Part shown: piece by piece, positions 1-5,410 of the stretch
How positions within the stretch are numbered: the first letter of the stretch is position 1
Layout: each line of letters opens with the position of its first letter
Source of the DNA: Eubacteriales Family XIII. Incertae Sedis bacterium
GTDB taxonomy: Bacteria > Bacillota > Clostridia > Peptostreptococcales > Anaerovoracaceae
Assembly: GCA_031254995.1 (NCBI GenBank)
Contig: JAIRTJ010000075.1
Coordinates: 1 to 11,618 of the forward strand
Length of the DNA: 11,618 nucleotides
Direction of reading: 5' to 3'
The notes under the pieces: model-generated
The model's database searches: none
What the model was told of the DNA's origin: nothing
What the model saw: the letters and a program-made list of their open reading frames with translations, nothing else
Program-made: the position numbers and the translations under genes

Positions 1-2
1 CG

Positions 3-344
3 GTTCTCGGCGGCACGGTGCCCGTCGGCGCGCAGCTCAGGATCGGGACGGCGGAATATCTCGATGTGGTCGAGACCGCCGAAATGATGTTTGACGCCGC
101 GCTCGCGACCGAAAAGAAGGATTGCATGATCGTGTATTCCTGCTTGGGCAGGTTTTTTGCGCTAGGAGCGCGCATAGAAGACGAGATCGAAACGGGCAGC
201 AACCTCGTTCACGATCGCATACCCTTTCTCCTCAGCTATACGGGCGGGGAGATTTGCCCCGTTCCCTCGTTCGATGCGGAAGGGCGCGAGATCGGAGCGG
301 TGAATAAATTCCACAGTTTCACGATCATCGCTTGCATATTATGA
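3..344 (+). CDS. FIST-domain signal transduction protein, C-terminal part (5' end outside window)
   Basis: Only the last 113 codons are present; the reading frame is open from base 3 and ends in TGA at 342-344. The visible protein matches the FIST C-terminal domain as I know it: a hydrophobic strand ending in a Tyr-Ser-Cys before a Gly-Arg-Phe-Phe-Ala-Leu-Gly stretch, then the hallmark Tyr-Thr-Gly-Gly-Glu-Ile-Cys-Pro motif (codons around 237-260) and a terminal Asn-Lys-Phe-His-Ser-Phe-Thr strand. FIST proteins are intracellular sensory modules thought to bind small ligands such as amino acids, often linked to chemotaxis or two-component signalling; that role is family knowledge, not shown here. 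The gene converges on the lipoprotein gene with only 7 bp between the stop codons and no visible terminator. Whether the full protein carries extra output domains upstream cannot be seen. Confidence 0.85.
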   Translation, partial: VLGGTVPVGAQLRIGTAEYLDVVETAEMMFDAALATEKKDCMIVYSCLGRFFALGARIEDEIETGSNLVHDRIPFLLSYTGGEICPVPSFDAEGREIGAVNKFHSFTIIACIL

Positions 345-351
345 GAGAAAT

Positions 352-1560
352 TCAATATTCCGGCTCAATGTGCGCGATGATCGCGTCGTTGATTTTCATC
401 GACCGCCAATAGATCGTGTCAATGTCCTTGTTCGCCTTGTATAGGAATTGCAGATCTTTGTCCGTGATTTCGACGCCGCGAACGGCGATCTCGATGCTGT
501 CGGGATTGCGTCCCTCAATTTGACTGCGCGCGATGGATTCAAATTCGCTCAAGCTCTCCGCGTAGAGACCGCTCTTTCGATAATAAAGGAAGTCCGTTCC
601 GTCTGCGGCCGGCCTGTATTCTTCGTTCCACTTGTGATCGTTGCGCATCATCGCGTCGTTTTGTCCGAAATAGGTATGATCGACCGTTCCATCCTCGTTG
701 CCTATGGGGTCGTTAAAGGTCGCGTCCACCTGATACCAGTCGTCGTCCATAAACACGAGATTCCACGCATGACCCATCCACCTGCCGTCGCCGTTGTGTC
801 CTTCTCCGATCTCCGTCTTCACGGGCACATCCGTGGCGCAACGCAAGATCAATTGGAGAGCTTCGGCGTAGCCTTGGCACATGGTTCTGCGATTTATGAG
901 CGCGCCGTATATGCCGTTCTCCATTCCCGTCTGATCGATCGTCTCGTCATAGGTGAGATTTCCGACGATCCAATCATGAGCGGCCAAAACCTTTTCATAA
1001 TGCGAATTGCCGCCTCCGCGTCCCGTCGCGCCGTAGATCTCATCTATGATGCCCGGCAGCGCGTCGGCGGCGGCCTTCGCTTCAGGGAAATCGTCCGGCA
1101 TCTCAAACTCGTCGTTTTTCATGGATTGATACGCGTAATAGTTGATCGAGAGCTTCAACTCGAATTTGATTCTCAGGACGGTTTTCTTCTTCGCGCTCTT
1201 ATCGTCCGACAGCGCGATCTCGTCGAATTTCCCGAGGATGCTGTACTTGGTCGGACTTCCCCAAAACGGATCGAGATTGTCGGCGACGCGCTTTATCTCG
1301 TCTTCGGAGGCGGCGACGTTCAGCGTCAGTTCCTCCTCGCCCGCTTCGAGAGCTTTCTCGATCTCGTCGTTTACCGCGAGCATGTCGGGCAAGGTGTTTT
1401 CCGCTGTCGGGTAGGTTTGAGTGATGCTCGCGATCAAGTCTCGTATTCCGCACGAGGACAGCAGGCTCGCGGACATCAAGACGACCGCGAGGATGATGGG
1501 CGCGATGATGCGGCGACGCGTCACTCTTTTGGGATGATCGATCGCGTCAATTCGCTTCAT
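352..1560 (-). CDS. Transglutaminase-like lipoprotein
   Basis: With the start at 1560 the protein is 402 residues. It begins with a basic stretch (Lys-Arg, then Arg-Arg-Arg), a hydrophobic core and a lipobox Leu-Ser-Ser-Cys with the acylated Cys at residue 37, so it is probably an exported, membrane-anchored lipoprotein. The C-terminal half is a transglutaminase-core (papain-like) domain with the full triad: Cys228 in Met-Cys-Gln-Gly-Tyr-Ala-Glu-Ala, His264 in Gly-His-Ala-Trp-Asn, Asp279 in Gln-Val-Asp-Ala-Thr-Phe. Bacterial members may act as proteases or peptide-bond-modifying enzymes at the cell wall; the substrate is unknown. The start is uncertain. ATG 1560 overlaps the putP stop by 14 bp and has only a weak SD. 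ATG 1632 and 1584 lie further inside putP. GTG 1524 would give a more typical 24-residue signal peptide. The gene is very likely translated from the putP transcript; a functional link with proline uptake is not evident. Confidence 0.85.
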   Translation of the reverse strand: MKRIDAIDHPKRVTRRRIIAPIILAVVLMSASLLSSCGIRDLIASITQTYPTAENTLPDMLAVNDEIEKALEAGEEELTLNVAASEDEIKRVADNLDPFWGSPTKYSILGKFDEIALSDDKSAKKKTVLRIKFELKLSINYYAYQSMKNDEFEMPDDFPEAKAAADALPGIIDEIYGATGRGGGNSHYEKVLAAHDWIVGNLTYDETIDQTGMENGIYGALINRRTMCQGYAEALQLILRCATDVPVKTEIGEGHNGDGRWMGHAWNLVFMDDDWYQVDATFNDPIGNEDGTVDHTYFGQNDAMMRNDHKWNEEYRPAADGTDFLYYRKSGLYAESLSEFESIARSQIEGRNPDSIEIAVRGVEITDKDLQFLYKANKDIDTIYWRSMKINDAIIAHIEPEY

Positions 1561-3115
1561 AGAGGCGCACCGAATCAAACTCATCGACAATTTCCCGCGA
1601 CGGTTCCTTCGAGAGCAAGGATACCGCGACAATAGCGACGGATGAAAAGATAAAAGCGGGAAGCAACTCGTAGATGTTTAAAACGCCGCCCAACGGACGT
1701 ATGACCAATTTCCAGAAAAAGACCGTGCCGCAACCCGTGAGCAATCCGGCGATCGCGCCCGAGCGGGTGGTGCGTTTCCAGAACAAGCTGAAGAGCATGA
1801 GAGGACCGAAGGTCGCGCCGAATCCTGCCCACGCGAAGCTCACAATGGCGAATATGACGCTGTTTTCGTCGAGAGCTATGAGTATGCCGATCGCGGAAAC
1901 CGCCGCGAGCGTGATGCGTCCGGCGGTCATGACCTGTTTGTCCGTCGCGTCTCGCTTGAATATGCCCTTGTACAGATTTCGCGAAACGGCGGACGATGCG
2001 ATTAGCAGATATGAGTCCGAAGAACTCATGGTCGCGGCGAGGATCCCTGCCATCACCACGCCTGCGAGAATGGGAGGCAGGAGATTGGTCGCCGTATGGA
2101 TGAAGATGCTCTCCGCGCCGCTCGCCGTGAGAAAAGCGTCGGGATAGGCCGCGCGACCCACGAGTCCGATGGCGACGGCCGCGAACAGCGATATCACCAC
2201 CCACACGACGGCGATGCGCCGCGAGCGTTTGAGTTCGTGCACCTTGCGTATGGCCGCGAATCGCAGGAGAACCTGCGGCATCCCGAAGTAGCCCAAGCCC
2301 CATGACAGCGTGGATACAATCGTCAAAAATCCGTATGCCCCGGCCGCTCCGAAGACGGGATTGCCGGACGCGTCCAAGCGTTGCAGACCGTCGGCGCCGA
2401 GTTCCGGCGATGCGATGCCGAGGAACTCCAAGAACCCCGGTATCTCCTTAAGATTTGCCGCGACTTCGGCGGACCCGCCCGCCGCGAAGACGCCCGTCGC
2501 GAGAACGGTGACCAACGCAAAGATCATGATGATGCCCTGTATGAAGTCGGATGCGCTTTCCGCCAGAAACCCGCCGACCAACGTGTATACGACGACGAAG
2601 AGCGCGCTCAATGTCATCATGAGCCGATAATCGGCTCCGAACAGAGTGTTGAACAGCTTACCGCCGGCCACGAAACAGCTTCCTGCGTACACGGAAAAGA
2701 AGATGAGTATCATGACGGACGAAATGAGAAGAATGACCTTCTTGTCCTCCTTGAATCTATTGCTGAAAAAATCGGGAATTGTGATGGAGTTGTTCGCGAC
2801 GACGGAATACTTGCGCAACCGCTGCGCTACGAGCAACCAATTCAGATAGGTGCCTGCGGCGAGGCCGATTGCGGTCCATGCCGCGTCCGATATGCCGCAC
2901 CAATAGGCGACTCCCGGCAAGCCCATGAGAAGCCATCCGCTCATGTCGCTGGCTTCCGCGCTCATGGCGGCAACCCATGGACCTAAACTGCGTCCGCCGA
3001 TGAAATAATGATCGCTGCTCTCGTTTGCCTTTCTTGCGAAATAGATGCCCACCGCGATGATCACCGCGATATACGCGAGCATGGAAAGCATGATTTGGGT
3101 TGAATTTCCGTCCAT
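1547..3115 (-). CDS. putP: Sodium/proline symporter (SSS family, PutP type)
   Basis: A 522-residue polytopic membrane protein of the solute:sodium symporter family, the usual size for PutP (about 500 residues). PutP-specific signatures are visible: Gly-Gly-Arg-Ser-Leu-Gly around Arg42 (aligning with E. coli Arg40), and Ser-Asp-Met-Ser-Gly-Trp-Leu-Leu-Met-Gly-Leu-Pro-Gly around Asp57/Ser59 (E. coli Asp55/Ser57, Na+ and proline binding). In the later helix, Met-Ser-Ser at 363-365 aligns with the E. coli Ser340-Thr341 pair, with Ser in place of Thr. It imports L-proline with Na+. The start is firm: AAGGAG sits 6 nt before ATG 3115. A TTGAAA/TAAACT promoter and a 19 bp inverted repeat lie upstream, so expression is probably regulated. 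It is the first gene of a two-gene operon with the lipoprotein gene and is divergent from the MerR gene. Another substrate of the family is possible, but the Asp57 motif favours proline. Confidence 0.93.
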   Translation of the reverse strand: MDGNSTQIMLSMLAYIAVIIAVGIYFARKANESSDHYFIGGRSLGPWVAAMSAEASDMSGWLLMGLPGVAYWCGISDAAWTAIGLAAGTYLNWLLVAQRLRKYSVVANNSITIPDFFSNRFKEDKKVILLISSVMILIFFSVYAGSCFVAGGKLFNTLFGADYRLMMTLSALFVVVYTLVGGFLAESASDFIQGIIMIFALVTVLATGVFAAGGSAEVAANLKEIPGFLEFLGIASPELGADGLQRLDASGNPVFGAAGAYGFLTIVSTLSWGLGYFGMPQVLLRFAAIRKVHELKRSRRIAVVWVVISLFAAVAIGLVGRAAYPDAFLTASGAESIFIHTATNLLPPILAGVVMAGILAATMSSSDSYLLIASSAVSRNLYKGIFKRDATDKQVMTAGRITLAAVSAIGILIALDENSVIFAIVSFAWAGFGATFGPLMLFSLFWKRTTRSGAIAGLLTGCGTVFFWKLVIRPLGGVLNIYELLPAFIFSSVAIVAVSLLSKEPSREIVDEFDSVRLYEAN

Positions 3116-3147
3116 AACATCTCCTTTTCTTTCGTAGGAAACGGCGA

Positions 3148-3166
3148 AACGCGAACAGTTCGCGTT
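3148..3166. repeat. Perfect inverted repeat in the putP leader
   Basis: AACGCGAAC-A-GTTCGCGTT is a perfect 9+1+9 inverted repeat. It lies 33-51 bp upstream of the putP ATG, between the predicted promoter (3197-3224) and the SD. As DNA it would fit a dimeric repressor operator. In the putP mRNA it would form an 8 bp stem with a 3-nt loop in the 5' leader. No U-tract follows it on the putP strand, so it is not an intrinsic terminator. The binding factor is unknown. Confidence 0.6.
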
Positions 3167-3196
3167 ATTGCGGCAAAGCGCAGCCGAACAATCAAT

Positions 3197-3224
3197 AGTT
3201 TACCATAGCGGAGAACTTTTTCAA
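3197..3224 (-). promoter_or_regulatory. Predicted putP promoter
   Basis: Read on the minus strand: -35 TTGAAA (3224-3219, 5/6 to consensus), 16 bp spacer, -10 TAAACT (3202-3197, 4/6). The expected transcript start is near 3190, giving a leader of about 75 nt that contains the inverted repeat at 3148-3166. Predicted by eye only. Confidence 0.5.
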
Positions 3225-3252
3225 AGAAGAAAGTTCAGAAAGGCGGAGGTGA

Positions 3253-3281
3253 TTGTCGAGACGAAGAATTGCGAGTATAAT
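3253..3281 (+). promoter_or_regulatory. Predicted promoter of the MerR-family gene
   Basis: -35 TTGTCG (3253-3258), 17 bp spacer, perfect -10 TATAAT (3276-3281). The expected start is near 3288, so the leader is about 110 nt before ATG 3399. It is back-to-back with the putP promoter, 28 bp apart. The 17 bp spacer is that of an ordinary sigma-A promoter, unlike the 19 bp MerR-type promoter at 4313. That suggests the regulator gene is not itself driven by the MerR distortion mechanism. Confidence 0.65.
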
Positions 3282-3398
3282 ATATGTGTCGCGCAGGCGG
3301 ACGAGCGATGCGTTTTTCAGGGAGACGCGCGGTTCGATAAGCGAAACGACGACGGCCGAGCCGGAGGCATTTCAACGGACAATTTGAGGAATGACAGA

Positions 3399-4202
3399 AT
3401 GAGAAATGAAAACAAGTCGATGTCCATAAGCAGATTTTCCGAGTTGACGGGCATCAGCCGTTCTACCTTGATTTACTACGATGAGATCGGACTGTTTTCG
3501 CCGGCGTTTCGCGGGGAAAACAACTACAGATATTACGTCCATCAGCAGCTTACCACGGTCAACCTCATCAGCGTGTTGCGCGACTTCGACGTCCCGATAA
3601 AGATCATCAAGGATTTGGTGCGAAATCGCACGCCCGAAAACATCAACGAATTGATGCTGACGCAGGAACGGAAACTGCGCAGAAAGATTCGTTGGCTCAG
3701 GGACATGCAGAAGACAATTCGCACGTTGCGCGAATTGTTGGACGACGGCATAAAGGCTGATGAGAACGTCATATCCGAACGCAAAATGAATGAAATGCCC
3801 ATCATCCTCGGCCCCGAAAACGATTTCGCGGGCGCTGATTCGTTTTACGATGCGTTTTTCCGCTTCTGCAAACGGTCGAAGGCCGAAGGACTCAATTTGA
3901 ACTACCCCATCGGCGGGTTTTTCGACGATATGGATGTCTTTCTCGCGAGACCGAGCCGGCCGAGCCGATTCTTCTTCGTGAACCCCGACGGCGACGACAG
4001 GAAGCCGGAGGGAACATATCTGACCGGTTACACAAGGGGATATTACGGGCAGACGAACGATCTGCCGGAGCGCATGGCCGCGCGAGCGCGCGAGCGCGGT
4101 TTGAAATTTGAAGGCCCCGTTTACAATATATATCTTCTCGATGAGATCAGCATCGGCGATCCGGAACGCTATCTTCTGCAAGTCACAGTTCGCGTATCGT
4201 GA
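3399..4202 (+). CDS. MerR-family regulator with GyrI-like effector domain
   Basis: A 267-residue protein. Residues about 8-75 form a MerR winged helix-turn-helix (Ser-Ile-Ser-Arg-Phe-Ser-Glu-Leu-Thr-Gly-Ile-Ser, then Leu-Ile-Tyr-Tyr-Asp-Glu-Ile-Gly-Leu and Tyr-Arg-Tyr-Tyr). A coiled-coil dimerisation helix rich in Arg/Lys/Leu follows, to about 120. The C-terminal half resembles GyrI/BmrR-type ligand-binding domains: Pro-Glu-Gly-Thr-Tyr-Leu-Thr-Gly-Tyr-Thr-Arg-Gly-Tyr-Tyr, then Gly-Pro-Val-Tyr-Asn-Ile-Tyr-Leu-Leu-Asp-Glu and a final Asp-Pro-Glu-Arg-Tyr-Leu-Leu. Such proteins bind drugs or small hydrophobic molecules and activate promoters by twisting a long spacer. The start at 3399 is chosen for GAGGA 8 nt upstream. 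The frame is open back to 3168, but that would cover the promoter. A likely target is the 19 bp-spacer promoter just downstream at 4313-4343, which is inference from position. Confidence 0.9.
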   Translation: MRNENKSMSISRFSELTGISRSTLIYYDEIGLFSPAFRGENNYRYYVHQQLTTVNLISVLRDFDVPIKIIKDLVRNRTPENINELMLTQERKLRRKIRWLRDMQKTIRTLRELLDDGIKADENVISERKMNEMPIILGPENDFAGADSFYDAFFRFCKRSKAEGLNLNYPIGGFFDDMDVFLARPSRPSRFFFVNPDGDDRKPEGTYLTGYTRGYYGQTNDLPERMAARARERGLKFEGPVYNIYLLDEISIGDPERYLLQVTVRVS

Positions 4203-4279
4203 CATTCGGGCTTTTGCGCACAAAAAAACGACGCGGATGACCGCTGTTTGCTCAGGAAACCTCTCTTTTTCTCAAGTTC

Positions 4280-4343
4280 AATAAAAAAATTTATATTTTT
4301 TCAAAAAACGTCTTGACCCTCAAGTAGGTTTATGGTTTACGCT
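4280..4343 (+). promoter_or_regulatory. MerR-type promoter with 19 bp spacer and UP-like A/T tract
   Basis: -35 TTGACC (4313-4318), exactly 19 bp spacer, -10 TACGCT (4338-4343). The long spacer is the hallmark of promoters activated by MerR-family proteins. The spacer region holds an imperfect inverted repeat, ACCCTCAA (4317-4323 plus flank) against TTTATGGT (4329-4336), 6 of 8 positions matching with a 5 bp centre, where a MerR dimer would bind. Immediately upstream, 4280-4308 is almost pure A/T with runs of A and T, placed where an RNA polymerase UP element would sit. The neighbouring MerR gene at 3399-4202 is the obvious candidate activator. Confidence 0.7.
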
Positions 4344-4377
4344 TACTTTAGTCAAAGCATTCGCAGGAGGGCATCCG

Positions 4378-4440
4378 ATGGTTGAAGTCACAATGAACGA
4401 TAGTCGACAATCGAGGGTTCCATGGATTGCGACGGTTTGA
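4378..4440 (+). CDS. Putative 20-residue leader or small protein ORF
   Basis: ATG 4378 follows an AGGAGGG ribosome site (4365-4371) at ideal spacing and lies about 28 nt downstream of the expected start of the MerR-type promoter. It encodes MVEVTMNDSRQSRVPWIATV and stops with TGA at 4438-4440. The TGA overlaps the GAGGAG ribosome site of the next gene, so the two could be translationally coupled. It could be a leader peptide, a small protein, or the 5' remnant of the original MerR-regulated gene (its start vaguely recalls the Val-Thr-Met-Asn-Asp opening of aldo/keto reductases, which I cannot confirm). No domain can be recognised at this length. Confidence 0.4.
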   Translation: MVEVTMNDSRQSRVPWIATV

Positions 4441-4453
4441 GGAGATGGTTATT

Positions 4454-4804
4454 ATGGTATATGGGTCATGCGTTGCGATTAAAAAGAGCCGCGCGCGGTT
4501 AGGAGAGTTTGAAGCATTGAATACTTACGGGAGCAATAGCCGCACGTTAAAATTCAAGATAGTGCGATTGTATAACGAGGACGGCATCAGCATCAAGGCG
4601 CTGTCCGAGAAATACGGGATAGCCCAACAGACGATTTACGGATGGTGCGCCCAATATCGCGAATACGGAAAGGACGCCTTCGTCGGCTGCGGAAAGCGGA
4701 GAAAAGAGAACGCGAAAATACGCAGATTGCAAGAGGAAAACGAGCGCCTGCGCAAAGAAAACGAGAAGCTGAAAGAGGAAAACGAACGTTTGCAAAACGC
4801 GTAG
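4454..4804 (+). CDS. Orphan IS3-OrfA-like helix-turn-helix protein with leucine zipper
   Basis: A 116-residue protein. After about 30 N-terminal residues comes a transposase-type helix-turn-helix of the IS3/IS2 OrfA kind: Lys-Ile-Val-Arg-Leu-Tyr-Asn-Glu-Asp-Gly-Ile-Ser, then Leu-Ser-Glu-Lys-Tyr-Gly-Ile and Gln-Thr-Ile-Tyr-Gly-Trp. A Gly-Lys-Asp-Ala-Phe-Val-Gly-Cys-Gly linker follows. The C-terminus is an almost ideal leucine zipper: four Leu spaced exactly seven apart, with Glu/Arg/Lys/Asn between them, ending three residues after the last Leu. The start at 4454 has GAGGAG 9 nt upstream; the in-frame TTG 4427 and ATG 4445 have no usable SD. In IS3 elements an OrfB integrase follows and is joined by frameshifting. 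No OrfB or DDE motif is seen here, nor clear terminal repeats, so this is either an IS remnant or a domesticated DNA-binding protein. It would be expressed from the MerR-type promoter. Confidence 0.75.
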   Translation: MVYGSCVAIKKSRARLGEFEALNTYGSNSRTLKFKIVRLYNEDGISIKALSEKYGIAQQTIYGWCAQYREYGKDAFVGCGKRRKENAKIRRLQEENERLRKENEKLKEENERLQNA

Positions 4805-5092
4805 AGATTTTTATCGCTGCGTCGATCGTCCCTTGACTGTCGGACAGTCGCATTTGGCGCGCGCCGGTTTGTGACGCGGTGTCGGCTCGCCGACCGGCCG
4901 TCCCGTTCGTTTCCCGTCGCGCGCCCGTCCGGGTCGTCGGAGGGGCGTTTCGCTCAACCGCGCGTTGCGTACCGTATCTGCGCTTGCGCGGAGAGTTGCG
5001 TTGCGACGCGGAGATCCGATCCGGATTTGCGCAGGGTTTGAGTCGCATAAAAACGCGTGTCGGCAAAACATATCCTATTTTTCGTTCGGTTA
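4805..5092. other. Intergenic stretch without a convincing gene; short inverted repeats
   Basis: About 290 bp, G+C rich, with no ORF showing family resemblance on either strand. Two compact dyads are visible: GACTGTC-G-GACAGTC at 4835-4849, and GTCGG-CTCG-CCGAC at 4881-4894, which can fold as a 5 bp stem with a tetraloop. Neither is followed by a T-run, so neither is a standard terminator. Several further GC-rich self-complementary segments lie between 4855 and 4935. This may be a decayed mobile-element tail (it follows the orphan OrfA-like gene), a structured leader, or plain spacer; I cannot tell which. Confidence 0.4.
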
Positions 5093-5101
5093 TGGTATAA
5101 T
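5093..5101 (+). promoter_or_regulatory. Predicted extended -10 promoter for the ATPase gene
   Basis: TGG-TATAAT is a perfect extended -10 element (TGn plus 6/6 TATAAT at 5096-5101). No good -35 hexamer lies at 16-18 bp, which is usual for extended -10 promoters. The transcript would start near 5108, giving a leader of about 295 nt before the ATPase start at 5403 and about 180 nt before the short ORF at 5291. Confidence 0.55.
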
Positions 5102-5111
5102 TGGTCAAAGG

Positions 5112-5123
5112 CGGTGCGCACCG
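5112..5123. repeat. Perfect 12 bp palindrome just downstream of the ATPase promoter
   Basis: CGGTGCGCACCG reads identically on both strands and lies about 10 bp after the -10 element, at roughly +5 to +16. That is a typical repressor-operator position. It overlaps a second dyad, CGCAC-C-GTGCG (5117-5127). The factor is unknown, and chance occurrence in GC-rich DNA is possible. Confidence 0.4.
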
Positions 5124-5218
5124 TGCGTTCCGTCTCTGTCCGGTTGTTATCGTTTTGCGCCGGGGTTTTTTTGATTTTGCGTTTTACCCTGCTCGCGAGG
5201 CGGGGGCGTTCTTGTTGT

Positions 5219-5230
5219 AACCGGCCGGTT
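5219..5230. repeat. Perfect 12 bp palindrome in the ATPase leader
   Basis: AACCGGCCGGTT is a perfect palindrome located about 60 bp before the short ORF at 5291 and well inside the predicted transcript. It could be an operator or contribute to leader RNA structure. Nothing further supports a function. Confidence 0.3.
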
Positions 5231-5290
5231 TAACGAAAAACGAAGGACGGGGGGACGCCTATTTTGATATACGCATTGAAGGAACGGTCG

Positions 5291-5410
5291 ATGACGGAGA
5301 TAAGAAAGAAGATGCTCGATGCTCGACGGCCTTTCGCAGGCGAGCGGACGGACGAGGGCGCGCGAAATCGCTTTTGCAATCGAAACGGAAATGAGGCGGA
5401 TTATGTTTGA
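5291..5410 (+). CDS. Short upstream ORF overlapping the ATPase start (possible frameshifted N-terminal extension)
   Basis: ATG 5291 has a good SD (AAGGA 5279-5283, 7 nt spacing). The ORF encodes 39 residues and stops with TGA at 5408-5410, which overlaps the ATPase ATG (5403) by 8 bp, an arrangement that allows translational coupling. The first eight codons (MTEIRKKM) look protein-like. After the 7-bp tandem duplication at 5311-5324 the residues become Arg/Asn-rich and unlike a real protein. If one 7-bp copy is removed, this start joins the ATPase frame and gives a 930-residue protein. It may therefore be a leader ORF or the broken beginning of a longer ATPase. Confidence 0.35.
   Translation: MTEIRKKMLDARRPFAGERTDEGARNRFCNRNGNEADYV
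5311..5324 (+). repeat. 7-bp tandem duplication (two copies of GATGCTC)
   Basis: GATGCTC occurs twice head to tail at 5311-5317 and 5318-5324, and the next two bases (GA) continue the period. A unit of 7 is not a multiple of 3, so a change in copy number switches the reading frame between the ORF starting at 5291 and the ATPase frame. Confidence 0.85.

Noticed and set aside
448..1635. Long plus-strand ORF opposite the lipoprotein gene
   Set aside because: It is the antisense shadow of a gene with a complete transglutaminase triad and lipobox; its own translation shows no recognisable family and no SD.
3168..3398. N-terminal extension of the MerR protein in the same frame
   Set aside because: The extension spans the predicted promoter at 3253-3281 and adds residues before the canonical MerR N-terminus; ATG 3399 has a good SD.
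4593..5108. 171-codon minus-strand ORF across the HTH gene and the spacer
   Set aside because: It is Arg/Ser/Thr-rich, has no family resemblance, and half of it is antisense to a clear HTH-zipper gene.
5112..5172. Intrinsic terminator or attenuator ending at the T-run 5166-5172
   Set aside because: The T-run is good, but the only stems I can draw before it are 4-5 bp with long loops, too weak to call.
4805..5300. Possible OrfB integrase downstream of the OrfA-like gene
   Set aside because: No DDE-type motifs or long compatible ORF are visible in any frame.
5102..5402. yybP-ykoY-type manganese riboswitch upstream of the ATPase
   Set aside because: These riboswitches often precede such ATPases, but I cannot find the conserved core sequences here; only generic palindromes are present.
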